Assembly: GCF_016808335.1 (NCBI RefSeq)
Contig: NC_053149.1
Coordinates: forward strand, 29,943,339 to 30,007,338
Source: Panicum virgatum
Lineage: Eukaryota; Streptophyta; Magnoliopsida; Poales; Poaceae
Direction of reading: 5' to 3'
DNA length: 64,000 bases
The translations under genes were made by a program, and so were the position numbers. A model generated the notes under the pieces. It made no database searches and had not been told where the DNA came from. It saw only the letters and a list, made by a program, of their open reading frames with translations. Positions 22,135 to 33,055 of this stretch are shown here, in pieces (the first letter of the stretch is position 1; the number at the start of each line of letters is the position of its first letter).

Positions 22135-25100
22135 TGTAACACCCTGATTTAATTTCAGCATTTAATAATAAATTTAATTGGCTTTTTTTTAGATTTTCTA
22201 AGGTTTATTGTGTTTAGTATGGCATTTAATTCAATTTTGTTCCTTAATGATTAAAATTTATCATAGGTTTAATTTTTTTTGTGTTGCATTCATGCTGGAG
22301 CATCTTTTCTATTGTTGTGTGGTTAGGTTTTGAATTCAAATTAGTTTGAATTCAATTAGTTGTTTTTGGTTAGAATTTAGAAAGGAAAAAAGGAAAAACA
22401 AACCCACAACCAAACCCAACCGGACCCAAACTCACCCCAAACTCAACCCATCTCCCCAGCCCAAAATCCCGCCGGCCCAGTCCCTTCCCAGCACTCTCTC
22501 CGCGGCCCAGACCTCAGCCCAGGCCCGCTCGCCCTCTTCCCCGCTGGCCCAAGCCGCCGGTCCGGCCCACGCCGCAGGCCTGTTCCCCCCCCCCCCCCGC
22601 TCCACTCACGCTACACGGCTCCGCTCACCCAGCGCCCATCAGCACACCGCACTCCTCCCTCACCCCGCACTCACCCGGGTCCACACACCAGCCTCTTCCG
22701 CGCGCGCACACCACCCTGGCGCATGGGACCTACCAGTCAGCCCTTGCTGCGCACTGAGCCGCGCTCCCGCCGCGCGCTCGCTGCATCCCCGACCGCCCGG
22801 TCCCACCCGCCAGCATCGCTCCGCAGCCGCGCCCCGCAGCTCAGCGACTCAGCACCTCTCCCGCGCCTCAGCTCCGCGGCCCACGCGCCAGGACGCCTCC
22901 CCGCCCCACGCGCGTCGCCCCTCTCGCTGACGGGCGGACCCCACCGGGTCAGGCCCGTCTCCCCCCGCCTCTCCCGGCCGCGTAACGGCCAGCCGCGACC
23001 CCGGCCCGGTGATCTCGCCGGCCTTCCTATTCGGGCGCGCATGCCGAGATTCCGGCGCCCCTACTTAAACCACCCCGCAGCCCCCGGGAGATCTATCCCA
23101 GCCCATCGCCGCCCAAACCCTACCTCCGCCGCACTCGCTCAGCCCCGCCGCGCAGGGTCCTCTGCGCCGCCGCGGACCGGCCGCACCACCGCCTCCTAAC
23201 CATCGCCGAGCACCCCAGAAGCTCCATACCGACTCTGGGAGTCTACCCAGACCGATCTCGCTCGACCTCAACGCCTGCACGCGCCTGATTTCCACCGGCG
23301 AGCATTCCAGGTGTCCTGTCCGCCGCCCGATTTCCTCGCCGCCGGCCATCGCTGAGTCTCCCTGACCACCGTGGCTCCATCGCAGGTACTCCGCAAGACG
23401 ACCTGCGGAGCCCAGAGACCCGGAGGCGCTGCCTTCTTCCTCCTCCACGAACACCGCGTCGTCGCCGTCGCCGGTCACCACTGTCGTTGCCCCTGCGCCC
23501 GTTCTTCTCCTTTTTCCAGAGCCCGGTGAGCATCTCCCCATCCCCCTCTATCTTGCTCACCTGATGCCTAGGCACGTGGCCCACTTCTGTGGCCAGACAC
23601 CGCACGCCGGCGGGCGCCGCCGCGCAGTGCCGCCCTGCACCGCCACGAGCCCCGACCAAGCCCCAATCCCCCGACCTGAGTGTCCAGGTGGTTTACGCAT
23701 GTCATTATCATGCTCCACGGCCAAACTTCGACCCAAACGGAGCTTTGTAGCGCCCGTTTCGCTAGCTCCGGCCGAGCGCCGCCGCGGAGCTCTGCTCCGG
23801 CGACCCAGCGCCGCCGCCCGCACCCCCAACCGCCCGTGGCCGCTCGTTCCCGAATCAACGCGCCAGATTAGATCCAAGCCCGAGCCATCCTGAGCCGCTA
23901 GATCGTGATCCAACGGCCCATATCCAAAGATACCGGTTCGGCTTGGTAAAATTGTTAAAGAGACCCTCGGTTTACTAGATATCAACCCGCAGTCCTAGCG
24001 CATTGAAAAATAATTATATCCAGGTCCAGTTTTTAACACTTTAGCCCCTGAGCTTTGTAGTTTTTGAACTCGCGATCCAGACCTGTCCTTTTTGCGAGTT
24101 AGACCCCAGGAATAAGGTTAAATTTCGTTTTAGTCCTCAGTTTTAGCAGAAAACCCCCTGGAACTTCAGTTTTCTTACAAATAAGCCCCTGAACCTTGTT
24201 TTAGGCCTAGTTTATGCATTTTAGCTCCGATTTTAGCGTTCTTTATGTCCACGCGATCGTTGTAATGCGTAGAATAGTTCTAGAGTAGTTTTGTGCGCTG
24301 TTTTCATTTATTGTTGTACTGTTTCTTAGTTTTATTAGTGTTTGCTCGTATGCTTATTTTTGTGCATTGTTTTGGCCATGTGTTCGTGAGTAGACGTTGA
24401 TCCATCTGAGGAGCCCCAGTACCAGTACCAGGAGCAGCCATCTTCCGAGCAGTTTGAGCAGCAGCCAGAGCAGTACGAGGAAGGCAAGTATAACATGAAT
24501 AACCTATCATCTTTAAATACAATTTCATACTGCATTTTAATACTGTATGCCTTTAAGGACTTTCCTAGCCACTTTATATCCTTTATATATATCCTTTGGG
24601 TTGCATTTTGGTTAGTTGTGCTAGGTTGCTGTGCTATAACACACTTTGGTCCTTTATAATTAATTTGATTAATGGTTTACTTGAATTTAATTCTGAGAGT
24701 GGCACTCTGTGTGGCTTGAGTGGCTCACGTCTCGTTAAAATTGGCTTTTGTTAGAAACATGGTTTAGGGGGCCAGCATGGTGCTTAGTGCTTGGTTGGCC
24801 ACTCTCCATAAGGACCGGTTCATAGGGCGACAACCTGGGACAACAGCGCTACCACAAGGCTAGAATGGGATAGACTTGGCGTAATAATTAGATCTTTTTG
24901 GTTTGGAGTAACTTACCTGCGGGGCAAGAGTAGTAAGCTTCAATGGTCCCTGCTCCTCCGGCTTGGTCTGTGCTTGGATTGCGCTCCTGTGCTTGTACCC
25001 CCGGAGGTGGGCCCCATCGTCGCCGACCTAACTCTCGCGGTTACGCCTTACCAACAAGATTCTTTGTAAAGGCCTCGTAGTGGGTCGCTAGTCATCTCAC

Positions 25101-25848
25101 CTAAGGAAGTGTGATGAACCTCTAGCGTAGCTCACGGCTTGTGGGTAAAGATGTGCAACCTCTGCAGAGTGTAAAACTGGTATACTAGCCATGCTCACGG
25201 TTATGAGCGGCCCAGATCCTCCTTTTGATTAGTGAAGTTACCTCCTTCCGACGAGGGAGGTGCTTCTCGGGGTTTACCTTGGTGGCTTGGTTTTGGTTTG
25301 GTTCTCCGTAGTATCATAATTAAATCTGATTAATTACTATGTAACTGGGTTAATGGTAATTCATCAACTCGTAGTAAATAGCTTTAATAAAATTTTGCCA
25401 ACACTTAAAAGCTAATGCAATTGAGTCAGCCAGCCTAGAGCCTCATAGTTTGTGTTATACTTGTTGAGTACAAGTTGTGTACTCACTCTTGCCTCTTCTC
25501 TACTTTTTCCTCTTGGCTACGCTACTGCTGCTCAGTTCCTGCCGACACGAGGGAGTTTGTCCAGCGCTACCAGGACTACGAGGACTTCTAGGTGTTCGTC
25601 TCCCAGTCGACGTTCCTGTGGCGCCCTGCTTCAGCTTCGGAGAGCTTTTATCGTATTTTGTACTTCGCTTCCGCTGTATCAGACATTTTGTCATTAATGT
25701 AATAAATAACTTTCGTATTTCGATTTATTATGTCTTATTCGTGATATGTGCTGTGATATACTGTTCATTCTGTTGTATATATGTGTGACTTGATCCTGGC
25801 ACGTATATGATTGCTCGGTTTATGTTCTTTTATAAACCGGGTGTTACA
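22135..25848 (+). repeat. 3' LTR of element A (3714 bases)
   Basis: TGTAACACCC at 22135 to GGGTGTTACA at 25848. An AT-rich start leads to a GC-rich core with a TATA-like ACTTAAAC near 23063 and a telo-box AAACCCTA at 23115-23122. A two-exon ORF (24394-25591) and AATAAA at 25701 follow. The next bases, CGCAG at 25849, are the expected right TSD, lying in minus-strand LTR D. Long ORFs in the GC-rich part on both strands are not supported. Confidence 0.92.
24394..25591 (+). CDS. Candidate spliced ORF in A's LTR (exons 24394-24483 and 25536-25591)
   Basis: Exon of exactly 90 bases after GTGAGTAG, reading VDPSEEPQYQYQEQPSSEQF then EQQPEQYEE. It ends GAAG|GCAAGT, a perfect GC-AG donor. A 1052-base intron ends CTACTGCTGCTCAG. 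The last exon, exactly 56 bases, continues in frame as VPADTREFVQRYQDYEDF-stop. Poly(A) signal AATAAA lies about 110 bases on. Exon lengths and phase are the same in every copy of this LTR family here. The product would be acidic, Q/Y/E-rich and probably disordered; I recognise no family. The first exon and start codon are unresolved: candidate upstream donors exist (CCCG|GTGAGC near 23525), but upstream frames are not conserved between families. Confidence 0.55.
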
Positions 25849-27070
25849 CGCAGGGTCGTCGACGTCGTGCTCCAGCGGCGGCGCAGGAATGGAGCTCGAG
25901 GATGGGGCTGCTGTAGGGCGTCTCCGGGCCTGCTGATCCATCGAGGAAGTCCGGGTGGGGGCTGTGGAGGTGTGCAGGGGTTAGGGCGGCCTGAATCACA
26001 CCGGCGGTGAGGAAACGCAGCGGCGGAGGATCTCACCGAAGTTCGCCGTAAACAGCTGTCCGAGCAAAATTCTGGCGTGGTCGTGGCGGAGACCGAGGGC
26101 AGCGGGTTCGGGAAGCTTCCTGGGCTCGAGGCAGAGCTGCTGTGCGGCTCCAGTGGGGCTGGGGTGCGGCGGAGTGGCGTGGCCGCGTCGGAGCGGGGTG
26201 CTCTGCTCCGGCGGCAAGACGGGGCATGGACGCTGGGGTTGTGGTGGCGGCTACGGCGTAGTGTGGTAGGGTTCAGGAAGGTGCGTGGGGCAATTAAAGG
26301 CCGAAGTGGTATCTGGGCGTGTGTGCAGGGGGCTGGAGCGGGCATCACGGCGGCGAGCACGGCGTGCGGAAAAGGCGGATCGCGCACAACGGCCTCGCGC
26401 GATCTCGGGCTTGGGCAGGGAAGGTTCTGGAAGAGCGGGCGTGCAGGAGAGGCTGGCCCGTGGGTCTGGCAGGGCTGGCAAGGTCCACGTGCAGGAGAGG
26501 TGACCGTCCAGAGGAAGCGGAGGTCGCTGGCGCGCGGAGGGAGATAGAAAGGAAAGAGATGACAGGTGGGGTCGCGGTGTCAGTCGGAGGGGAGCGGGAT
26601 GCGGCGCTGCGGAACGTGGCTGATGGTTGGGCCCGCCTTGTCAGAGGCAGGCGAGGGAACGGCGCTCGGGCGAGTGGAGGACGCGGGGGGGGGGGGGAGG
26701 CACTGTCTTGCTGGGTCGATCCGGAAGGGGGGTGGGCCGAGCGCGGGGATTGCTGGGCCGGCACAGGGAAAGGGGAGAGGAGTGCGGGCCGGACTGGGTG
26801 GGCTGCCAGGCTGGGTTTGGTTTTGTGTTTCTTTTCCTTTTCTATTTCTAATTCAATACAAAATAAACCTATTTGAATTCATACCACACTCGATCAAATA
26901 AAATTATGCACCAACATGAATGCACAAACAAGTTTAAACCTAGAAAAAATTTAATTACTTGTGAAAGAAAAATTAAATTAAATTCAAGGCTAAGCATAAA
27001 AACCTTAGAAAATTAAAAAAAGCCAATTAAATTTATTATTAAATGCTGAAATTTAAATTTGGGTGTTACA
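25849..27070 (-). mobile_element. Element D: part of a minus-strand gypsy LTR
   Basis: On the minus strand it starts TGTAACACCC at 27070 and runs into the GC-rich core, ending where A's 3' LTR begins to its left. The rest of D should lie left of the window, beyond A. It abuts C's leader at 27071 (CTACT, expected TSD). The GC-rich frames here are shadows of LTR composition. Confidence 0.8.
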
Positions 27071-27169
27071 CTACTTTATCATTCCTAAGTCTTTCCAGCA
27101 GAAAAATATCATATCCGTCTGAAATTATTTCTACAATATCTATGCTCATACATCTTTTGTTCAAATTAG

Positions 27170-29978
27170 ATGGTGAACACCAGGAGCACCGGTTCCGGTT
27201 CTGGCTAGCAGGGGCAGAACAACCAGGGTACCGGAATGCCGATGCCTCCACCCTTGACTCTAGAGCAGTTCTTCCAGCTCCAGATGCAGATGATGAGCAC
27301 CCTGAACAACACTATTCAGGCACTGCAGCAGGTCCACGCTCAGCCGCCGCCTCCGCCTCCACCACAGCAGCCCCGCGACAGGCGCGCGGATTTTCTGAGG
27401 GGTCACCCGCCGACATTCTCCCACACGTCTGACCCACTCCAGGCGGACGACTGGCTCCGTGCAGTGGAGCGTCAGTTGGACATCGCCCAGTGCGATGATC
27501 GGGAGCGTGTCTTGTACGCAGCAGGACAGCTGCGAGGGGCAGCTTTGGAATGGTGGGAGTCCCACCAGATTCAGGACCGCGAGGCTTTCACCTGGATCCA
27601 GTTCCGGGAGCGGTTCCGTAGCCACAACGTCCCCGCGGGCGTGATGAAGACAAAGAAGAAGGAGTTCCTTGCGCCTAAGCAAGTAAACTCAGATATAATC
27701 TTTCAGTATTTCCTTTTGAGCTAAGATCTCCCTTGTTCTATCTTTCTGAAACGGGAGCTAATCATTCGTCATACATCTTTCTTTTTCACTTCAGGGGACC
27801 ATGACGGTGACGGAGTACCATGACCGTTTCCTTCAGCTCGCTCGCTACGCCCCTGTCGAGGTCGCGGATGACCGCGACAAGCAGGAGCACTTCATGGAGG
27901 GTCTTGAGGACTACATCCAGCACGCGCTGCTCAACCTCCGCTTCGACGACTTCAACCATCTGGTTGACAGCGCGCTCAACACGGAGCGTAAGCACCGGGA
28001 GCTAGAGGATAAGAAGAGGAAGATCACTCTAGTTGCTTCCGGCAACAACACCCGTCCTCGCCTCCAGCCGCCCCAGTAGTACCAGCAGCAGCAGCAGTAC
28101 CGGCCGCCACAGCAGTACCAGCAGCAGGCGCAGCAGTACCTGCCTCGACAGCAGCAGCAGGCGGGCCAGGGCCAGAGGTTTCCAGCACCTCTAGTTCATG
28201 CCGCTCCACCAGCTCCGCCAGCACCTCAGGCTCCATGACAGGCAGCTCCTCCTGCCGAACAGCAGGCTCCAGCACTCCCTCGCACCTGCTATCACTACGG
28301 CCAGCCGGGGCACTACGCCAACTCTTGCCCCCGGAAGGCGCAAGCGGGACAGCAGGGGCGCCCAGCTCAGGCCAGGGCACCACTTCAGGGGAGGGTGAAC
28401 CACGTTACGGCCGAGGCTCCCAATGTGGTTATTGGTACGTTCATGGTCAATTCATATCCAGCTATAGTGCTTTTCGATATTGGTGCTACGCATTCCTTCA
28501 TTACACAGTCTTCACCGGGAGGACAATTGAGGTCTCATACTTTCTACCCCAGAGTCAGTGTATCCTTAAGGGGGGTAGAATTCAGTATAGATCTGATGGT
28601 GCTAGACACCAAGGGCATCGATGTCATTCTGGGGATGGAGACTCTTGCTAAGTGGGGAGTCCGGATACATTGTGCTCAGAGGACAGTCATGTTATCGGCT
28701 TCCAGTGGTCAGGATGTTACTATCAGTGCAGTGGAACCTTCTGGATTTCTTCATCAGATGGAAGCTAGACCCACGGATGGTATTTGCGTGGTGTCTGAAT
28801 TCCCGGATGTCTTTCCGGATGATTTGCCAGGTATGCCGCCTGAATGCGACATTGAGTTTTCTATTGATCTCTTGCCTGGCACAGCTCCTATTGCAAAGCG
28901 GCCCTACCGCATGGCACCTATTGAGCATGAGGAAATCAAGAAGACCATTGATGAGTTGCTAGCCAAGGGCTATATCCGTCGCAGCTTTTCTCCTAGGGCT
29001 TTTCCGTTGATGTTAGTAGATAAGAAGGATGGTTCGAAGAGAATGTGCGTCGATTATCGGGATTTGAACGCAGTTACCATCAAGAACAAGCATCCACTGC
29101 CCCGTATTGAGGATCTTTTTGATCTGCTTCGAGGTGCTTGTGTATTCTCGAAGATTGATTTGCGTTCGGGTTATTTTCAGCTGAGGATCCGTCCCGAGGA
29201 TATTCCGAAGACGGCATTCACCTGCAAGTACGGGCTGTATGAGTACACGGTCATGTCTTTCGGCCTGACTAATGCCCCGGCTTTCTTCATGCATCTGATG
29301 AACATGGTTTTCATGGATTATCTGGATGTCTTCGTGGTGATCTTTATTGATGATATTCTGATCTTTTTCGTGTCTGAGGCAGAGCATGAAGTTCATCTGA
29401 AGCTCGTGTTGCAGAGATTGAGGGAGCATCAGCTGTATGCTAAGTTCAGCAAGTGCGAGTTCTGGGTTGATGAGGTTCCATTCCTGGGTCATATCATCTC
29501 CAAGGAAGGCATTGCAGTTGATCCGAGAAAGGTGAAGGATGTGCTCGAGTGGGAGACACCGCAGACGGTGAAGGAAGTCCGGTCATTCTTGGGCTTAGAA
29601 GGATATTATCGGAGGTTCATTGAAAATTTCTCCAAGATCGCGAAGCCCTTGAATTCTTTGCTAGAGAAGAATGTGGATTTCATATGGACTGATGAGCGTC
29701 AGATGGCCTTTGATGAGTTGAAGAAGAGGCTTACTACAGCGCCAGTCCTTACTTTGCCAGACTAGAGCAAGAGGTTCATAGTCTATTGTGATGCTTCGAA
29801 GGATGGTCATGGTTGTGTCTTGATGCAGGAAGGCAAGGTGATCGCTTATGCTTCATGGTAGTTACGTCGGCATGAGCTGAACTATCCCACTCATGATCTT
29901 GAGTTAGCCGCAGTTGTGTATGCTCTGAAGATTTGGAGGCATTACTTGTACGGGCAACAGTGTGATATATACACTGAT
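27170..29978 (+). pseudogene. gag-pol: Decayed Gag-Pol of element C
   Basis: ATG at 27170 (MVNTRSTGSGSG) then an immediate TAG. The gag intron is present at 27683-27794 with donor CAA|GTAAAC. Exon 2 has TAG near 28077 and TGA near 28237. The zinc knuckle has its second Cys changed to Tyr ([14 protein letters not shown]). The protease active site is DIGATHSF instead of DTGATHSF, and about 19 residues after it are missing compared with A. RT is largely open with FIDD, but SEAEHE is preceded by FFV where A has FSK. Stops follow at 29763 and near 29860. It cannot make functional protein; it is the oldest chromovirus copy here by decay. Confidence 0.88.
29974..29978. repeat. Target-site duplication of element F (left copy)
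   Basis: CTGAT, exactly repeated at 56363-56367. C's RNase H reads continuously (YTD then HKSLKYIF) when F and one TSD copy are discounted. This shows that 29979-56362 entered as one unit. Confidence 0.92.
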
Positions 29979-30013
29979 TGTAACACCCTACCAAAAGGCA
30001 AGCAGCAGAAGTA

Positions 30014-30793
30014 ATGCAAGAAGTGATGTTAAGTTCACAGGGAGGTCAACCAAGTAGCGTCATTCACCTCCACCACAAGTGCTACAAATGCGGACAAAAA
30101 GGTCATTATGCCAAAAGTTGTCCACAGAAGCGCCCATCACTGGTAGCACCAGTCCAGGACCTTTCACCAGTTCCGCGTACCAGTGGTGACGAGACCGACC
30201 TTATTTCCGGGAATTGCTCCAAGCAAGATGCTCAGAATGATCAGGCTCAGCAGCAGGTGATACCAGTGTGCAGTGATCGTACGAAGCATGAGCAATCCAA
30301 GAAGGGGCCAAAAGAGTACCTCCAGGGTAGAGTTCACCATGTGTCAGCAGAAACCATTCGGGATAATAGTCCAGTCATTCTTGGTATGCTCCTGGTCAAC
30401 TCTTTCCCAGCCTCAGTGTTGATAGACCCTCGTGCTACACATTCATTCATCAGCACGCAGTTTGCTGCTAAGCATGGGATATTGAAGCTTCCCATGAGGA
30501 AGAGAATGGTTGTCAAATCATCAGAAAAAGAACAGATCTCCAGTTACATATGTCCTCGAGTCAGCATGAGGATAGGCGAGGCAACCTTCCCTGAGGACCT
30601 TATTGTGATGGAGTCAACAGGAATCGACATCATTCTTGGTCAAAATTGGTCAGATCGAAACAAACTTGTGATGCAGCCTACCAAAAGAATGGTAAAGGTC
30701 CAGACCTCGTCAGGAGAGCGAATTGAGCACGAGGTTCAACATACTTCCAACTCAAGACATGCGGGTGTGAGAATCCAACTCAGGAGTGAGTAG
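30014..30793 (+). CDS. Zinc-knuckle plus inactive protease protein in F's left LTR
   Basis: 260 codons, intact. An N-terminal CCHC knuckle (CYKCGQKGHYAKSC, about residues 23-36) should bind RNA or DNA. A polar linker follows, then a retropepsin-like domain (VILGMLLVNSFPASVLIDPR, ATHSFISTQFAAKHGI, GIDIILGQNW) whose catalytic D-T/S-G motif reads D-P-R. The right copy has the same D-P-R, so the loss predates amplification. The capsid part of Gag and all of Pol are absent. After the stop the sequence jumps to the pre-PPT signature. ATG chosen as the first in the frame, 35 bases from the LTR edge. It may be a nucleic-acid-binding accessory protein or simply a fossil; the open frame in one of two copies does not settle this. 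Confidence 0.75.
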   Translation: MQEVMLSSQGGQPSSVIHLHHKCYKCGQKGHYAKSCPQKRPSLVAPVQDLSPVPRTSGDETDLISGNCSKQDAQNDQAQQQVIPVCSDRTKHEQSKKGPKEYLQGRVHHVSAETIRDNSPVILGMLLVNSFPASVLIDPRATHSFISTQFAAKHGILKLPMRKRMVVKSSEKEQISSYICPRVSMRIGEATFPEDLIVMESTGIDIILGQNWSDRNKLVMQPTKRMVKVQTSSGERIEHEVQHTSNSRHAGVRIQLRSE

Positions 30794-30855
30794 AACTTAA
30801 TCCCATCCTTGTTTCTCTTTGCTAGCCAGCCCAGAATCTCGGGACGAGATTCCTG

Positions 30856-30870
30856 TAAGGGGGTAGGATT
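30856..30870 (+). other. Embedded polypurine tract in F's left LTR
   Basis: GTAAGGGGGTAGGAT directly before an inner TGTAACACCC. The right copy is at about 40618-40632. Under the composite-LTR reading this is the former 3' polypurine tract, now inside the LTR. Confidence 0.8.
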
Positions 30871-33055
30871 TGTAACACCCTAAGTCAAATTTCAATATTT
30901 AATAATAAATTTAATTGGCTTTATTTAAATTTCTAAGGTTTATTGTGTTTAGTATGGCATTTAATCCAATATTTGATCCTCAAGTAATTAAAATTTTATC
31001 ATAGGTTAAACTTTGTTGCTGCATTCATGCTGGAGCATTTATTTTATTTGCTTGTGTGCATAAGGTTGTTGAATTCAAATTTTGAATTTGAATTCGAATA
31101 GATATAGTTTGAGTTGAGTTTGAATAGGAAAAAGAAAAAGAGAGAGCAAATGGAATTAGAAGAAACCCAACCCATAGCAGCCCAAAACCAGGAAGCAGCC
31201 CAGCCGGTTCCAACCCTTTCCTCTCCACACCCGGCCCTCCCCCAGCGCGACCCACACCCCCTAGCCCAGCGGGCGCCGCGTAGCCGCTGCCTCTCCACGC
31301 GTGGTCCAGCCCAGTGCTCGGGCCCAGCGTCCTTTTCCCCGGCCTGCCCCGCGCCACGCGACCGGAGCATCGCCCCACGCTTGCCCACCTCCGCTCGGCC
31401 CGCTCCACCCGTACGCCACGCGCGTTGCCAGCTTCCTCTCCTCCGTCCCGCTGCCACACCAGGCCTGCATGTCGGCGACTCCCTCCGCAGCCGCGTAGCG
31501 CGCTCCCCACCTTCGACTAATAGGCCGGCCCCGCGCCCTGCTCGCCCCACCTAGCAGCCACCGCAGCTGCGTCCCGCGCCCGCCGTTCACTCGCTGACCA
31601 CACGGCCCCACCGGTCAGTTTCATCTCCCTCCTCATCCCGTGTCCCCTGCTCGCGCGTGCAACGGAATCCCGAGATCTTCGCCGGCTTCCTTTCCTGGGC
31701 ACGCCTGCCCAAGATGCCCGAGCCTTCTTTAAACGCACCCGCGACCCCCCTGCGTCGCATCTCGCCACCGCAGACGCCCCAAACCCTAGCCTCGGCTGCC
31801 TTGTTTTGCTCCGCCCGAAGCAGAGCTCTACGCCTCTGCAGGAGCGTCGCTCCTCGGCCCCCCAGCCTCCACCGGCCGCCGCAGGATCTCCTTGGTGGCC
31901 CCAGGAGCATCACCGGCCGCCTTCACATCCCCTTGCTCCGCGCTCGCTCGGGATTTCCACCCGGACCCGCCTCAGGTGAGCGCCGCCGCCCCTGCGATTT
32001 CCTCGCCGCCGGCGACTTCGAAGCCCCCCTGACCCATCTAGCATCCCCGCAGGAGCTTCACGAGTCGAACCATCGGATCCAGAGACCCGGAGGACCTACG
32101 CAGCACCCCATCCGCGAACACGGCCTCCACTCCGCCGCCAATCGTCGACGCCGACCGCCCTGTGCCGCTTCCCCGCTTGATCCGAGCCTTGGTGAGCTAC
32201 ACCCCAAACACCCCCCTTCTTCTACGCCCGTTCCCGTAGCCCGTGGCGCACCCTAGGTGCCCGGACGCCGCACGCCAGCGAGCCCTGCTGCGCCGAGCCG
32301 CCCCACCGCCGTGCACCTTGCCCTGACCCCCCGCAGCACCCCACTACCCACCCCAGTGGACCACGCGTGTCGTGCTCCTTCTTTTGCACCAAACCGTAGG
32401 CCAAAAGACCCTCGGTAGCGCCTAATCCTCCTACTCTGGCGAGCCTCCACACAGCGCCGCCGCGCGCCACCGGTTGCGCCGCCGCCCAGCGCGCCCAATC
32501 TCCTCGATCCGTTCGATCCAGAACGAACGGCCCTGATTAGAACGGCGACCCCCTTTGATCCTTGCCACCAGATCTAGATCTGACTGCCCAGATCTGAACG
32601 TACCCCTTCGCCTGGCCATTTTGTTAAAGAGCCCCTTGGTTTATCAGTAATCAACCCGCACTCCTTTGTAGTTCAAAAATAATTGCAGTTAGGCCCAAAA
32701 CTTTGCAAGAACCCCCCTAAACTTCATGGAAATAGTACCCGCCGTCCAGGCCCGCTGATTTTGCACGCTAGCCCTTGTATCTAACCTTTAATTGTCCTCG
32801 GTTTTGCCCAGAAACCCCCTGGAACTCTGTTTTCCTTACAAATAAGCCCCTAGAACTTATTTTTAGCCTAGATTATGCGTTTTAACTCCGTTTTAGGCGT
32901 TCTTTATGTCCACGCGATCGCTGTAACGCGTAGAATAGTTTTAGACTAGTTTAGTGAGCTGTTTCCATGTATTGATGTACTGTTTCTTAGTTTTTGTTAG
33001 TGTTTGCTTGTATGCTTATTGTTGTGCATTGTTTTGGCCATGTGTTTGTGAGTAG

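Larger units (their letters stand above)
27071..29978 (+). mobile_element. Element C, left segment (leader, gag, protease, RT, part of RNase H)
   Basis: Same family and order as A. It starts about 100 bases before gag because D is inserted in the leader, and it breaks inside RNase H at TSD CTGAT (29974-29978), where F is inserted. It resumes at 56363. Confidence 0.88.

Noticed and set aside
22346..23893. Several long frames on both strands in the GC-rich part of A's LTR (and the same in D, F, I, J and H)
   Set aside because: Low-complexity Pro/Ser/Arg translations on both strands at once, not conserved in frame between LTR copies.
29979..30870. F's left end read as an ordinary truncated element
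   Set aside because: The exact TSD next to TGTAACACCC, and the equal block on the right side, show that the end is an integration end and not a later deletion break.
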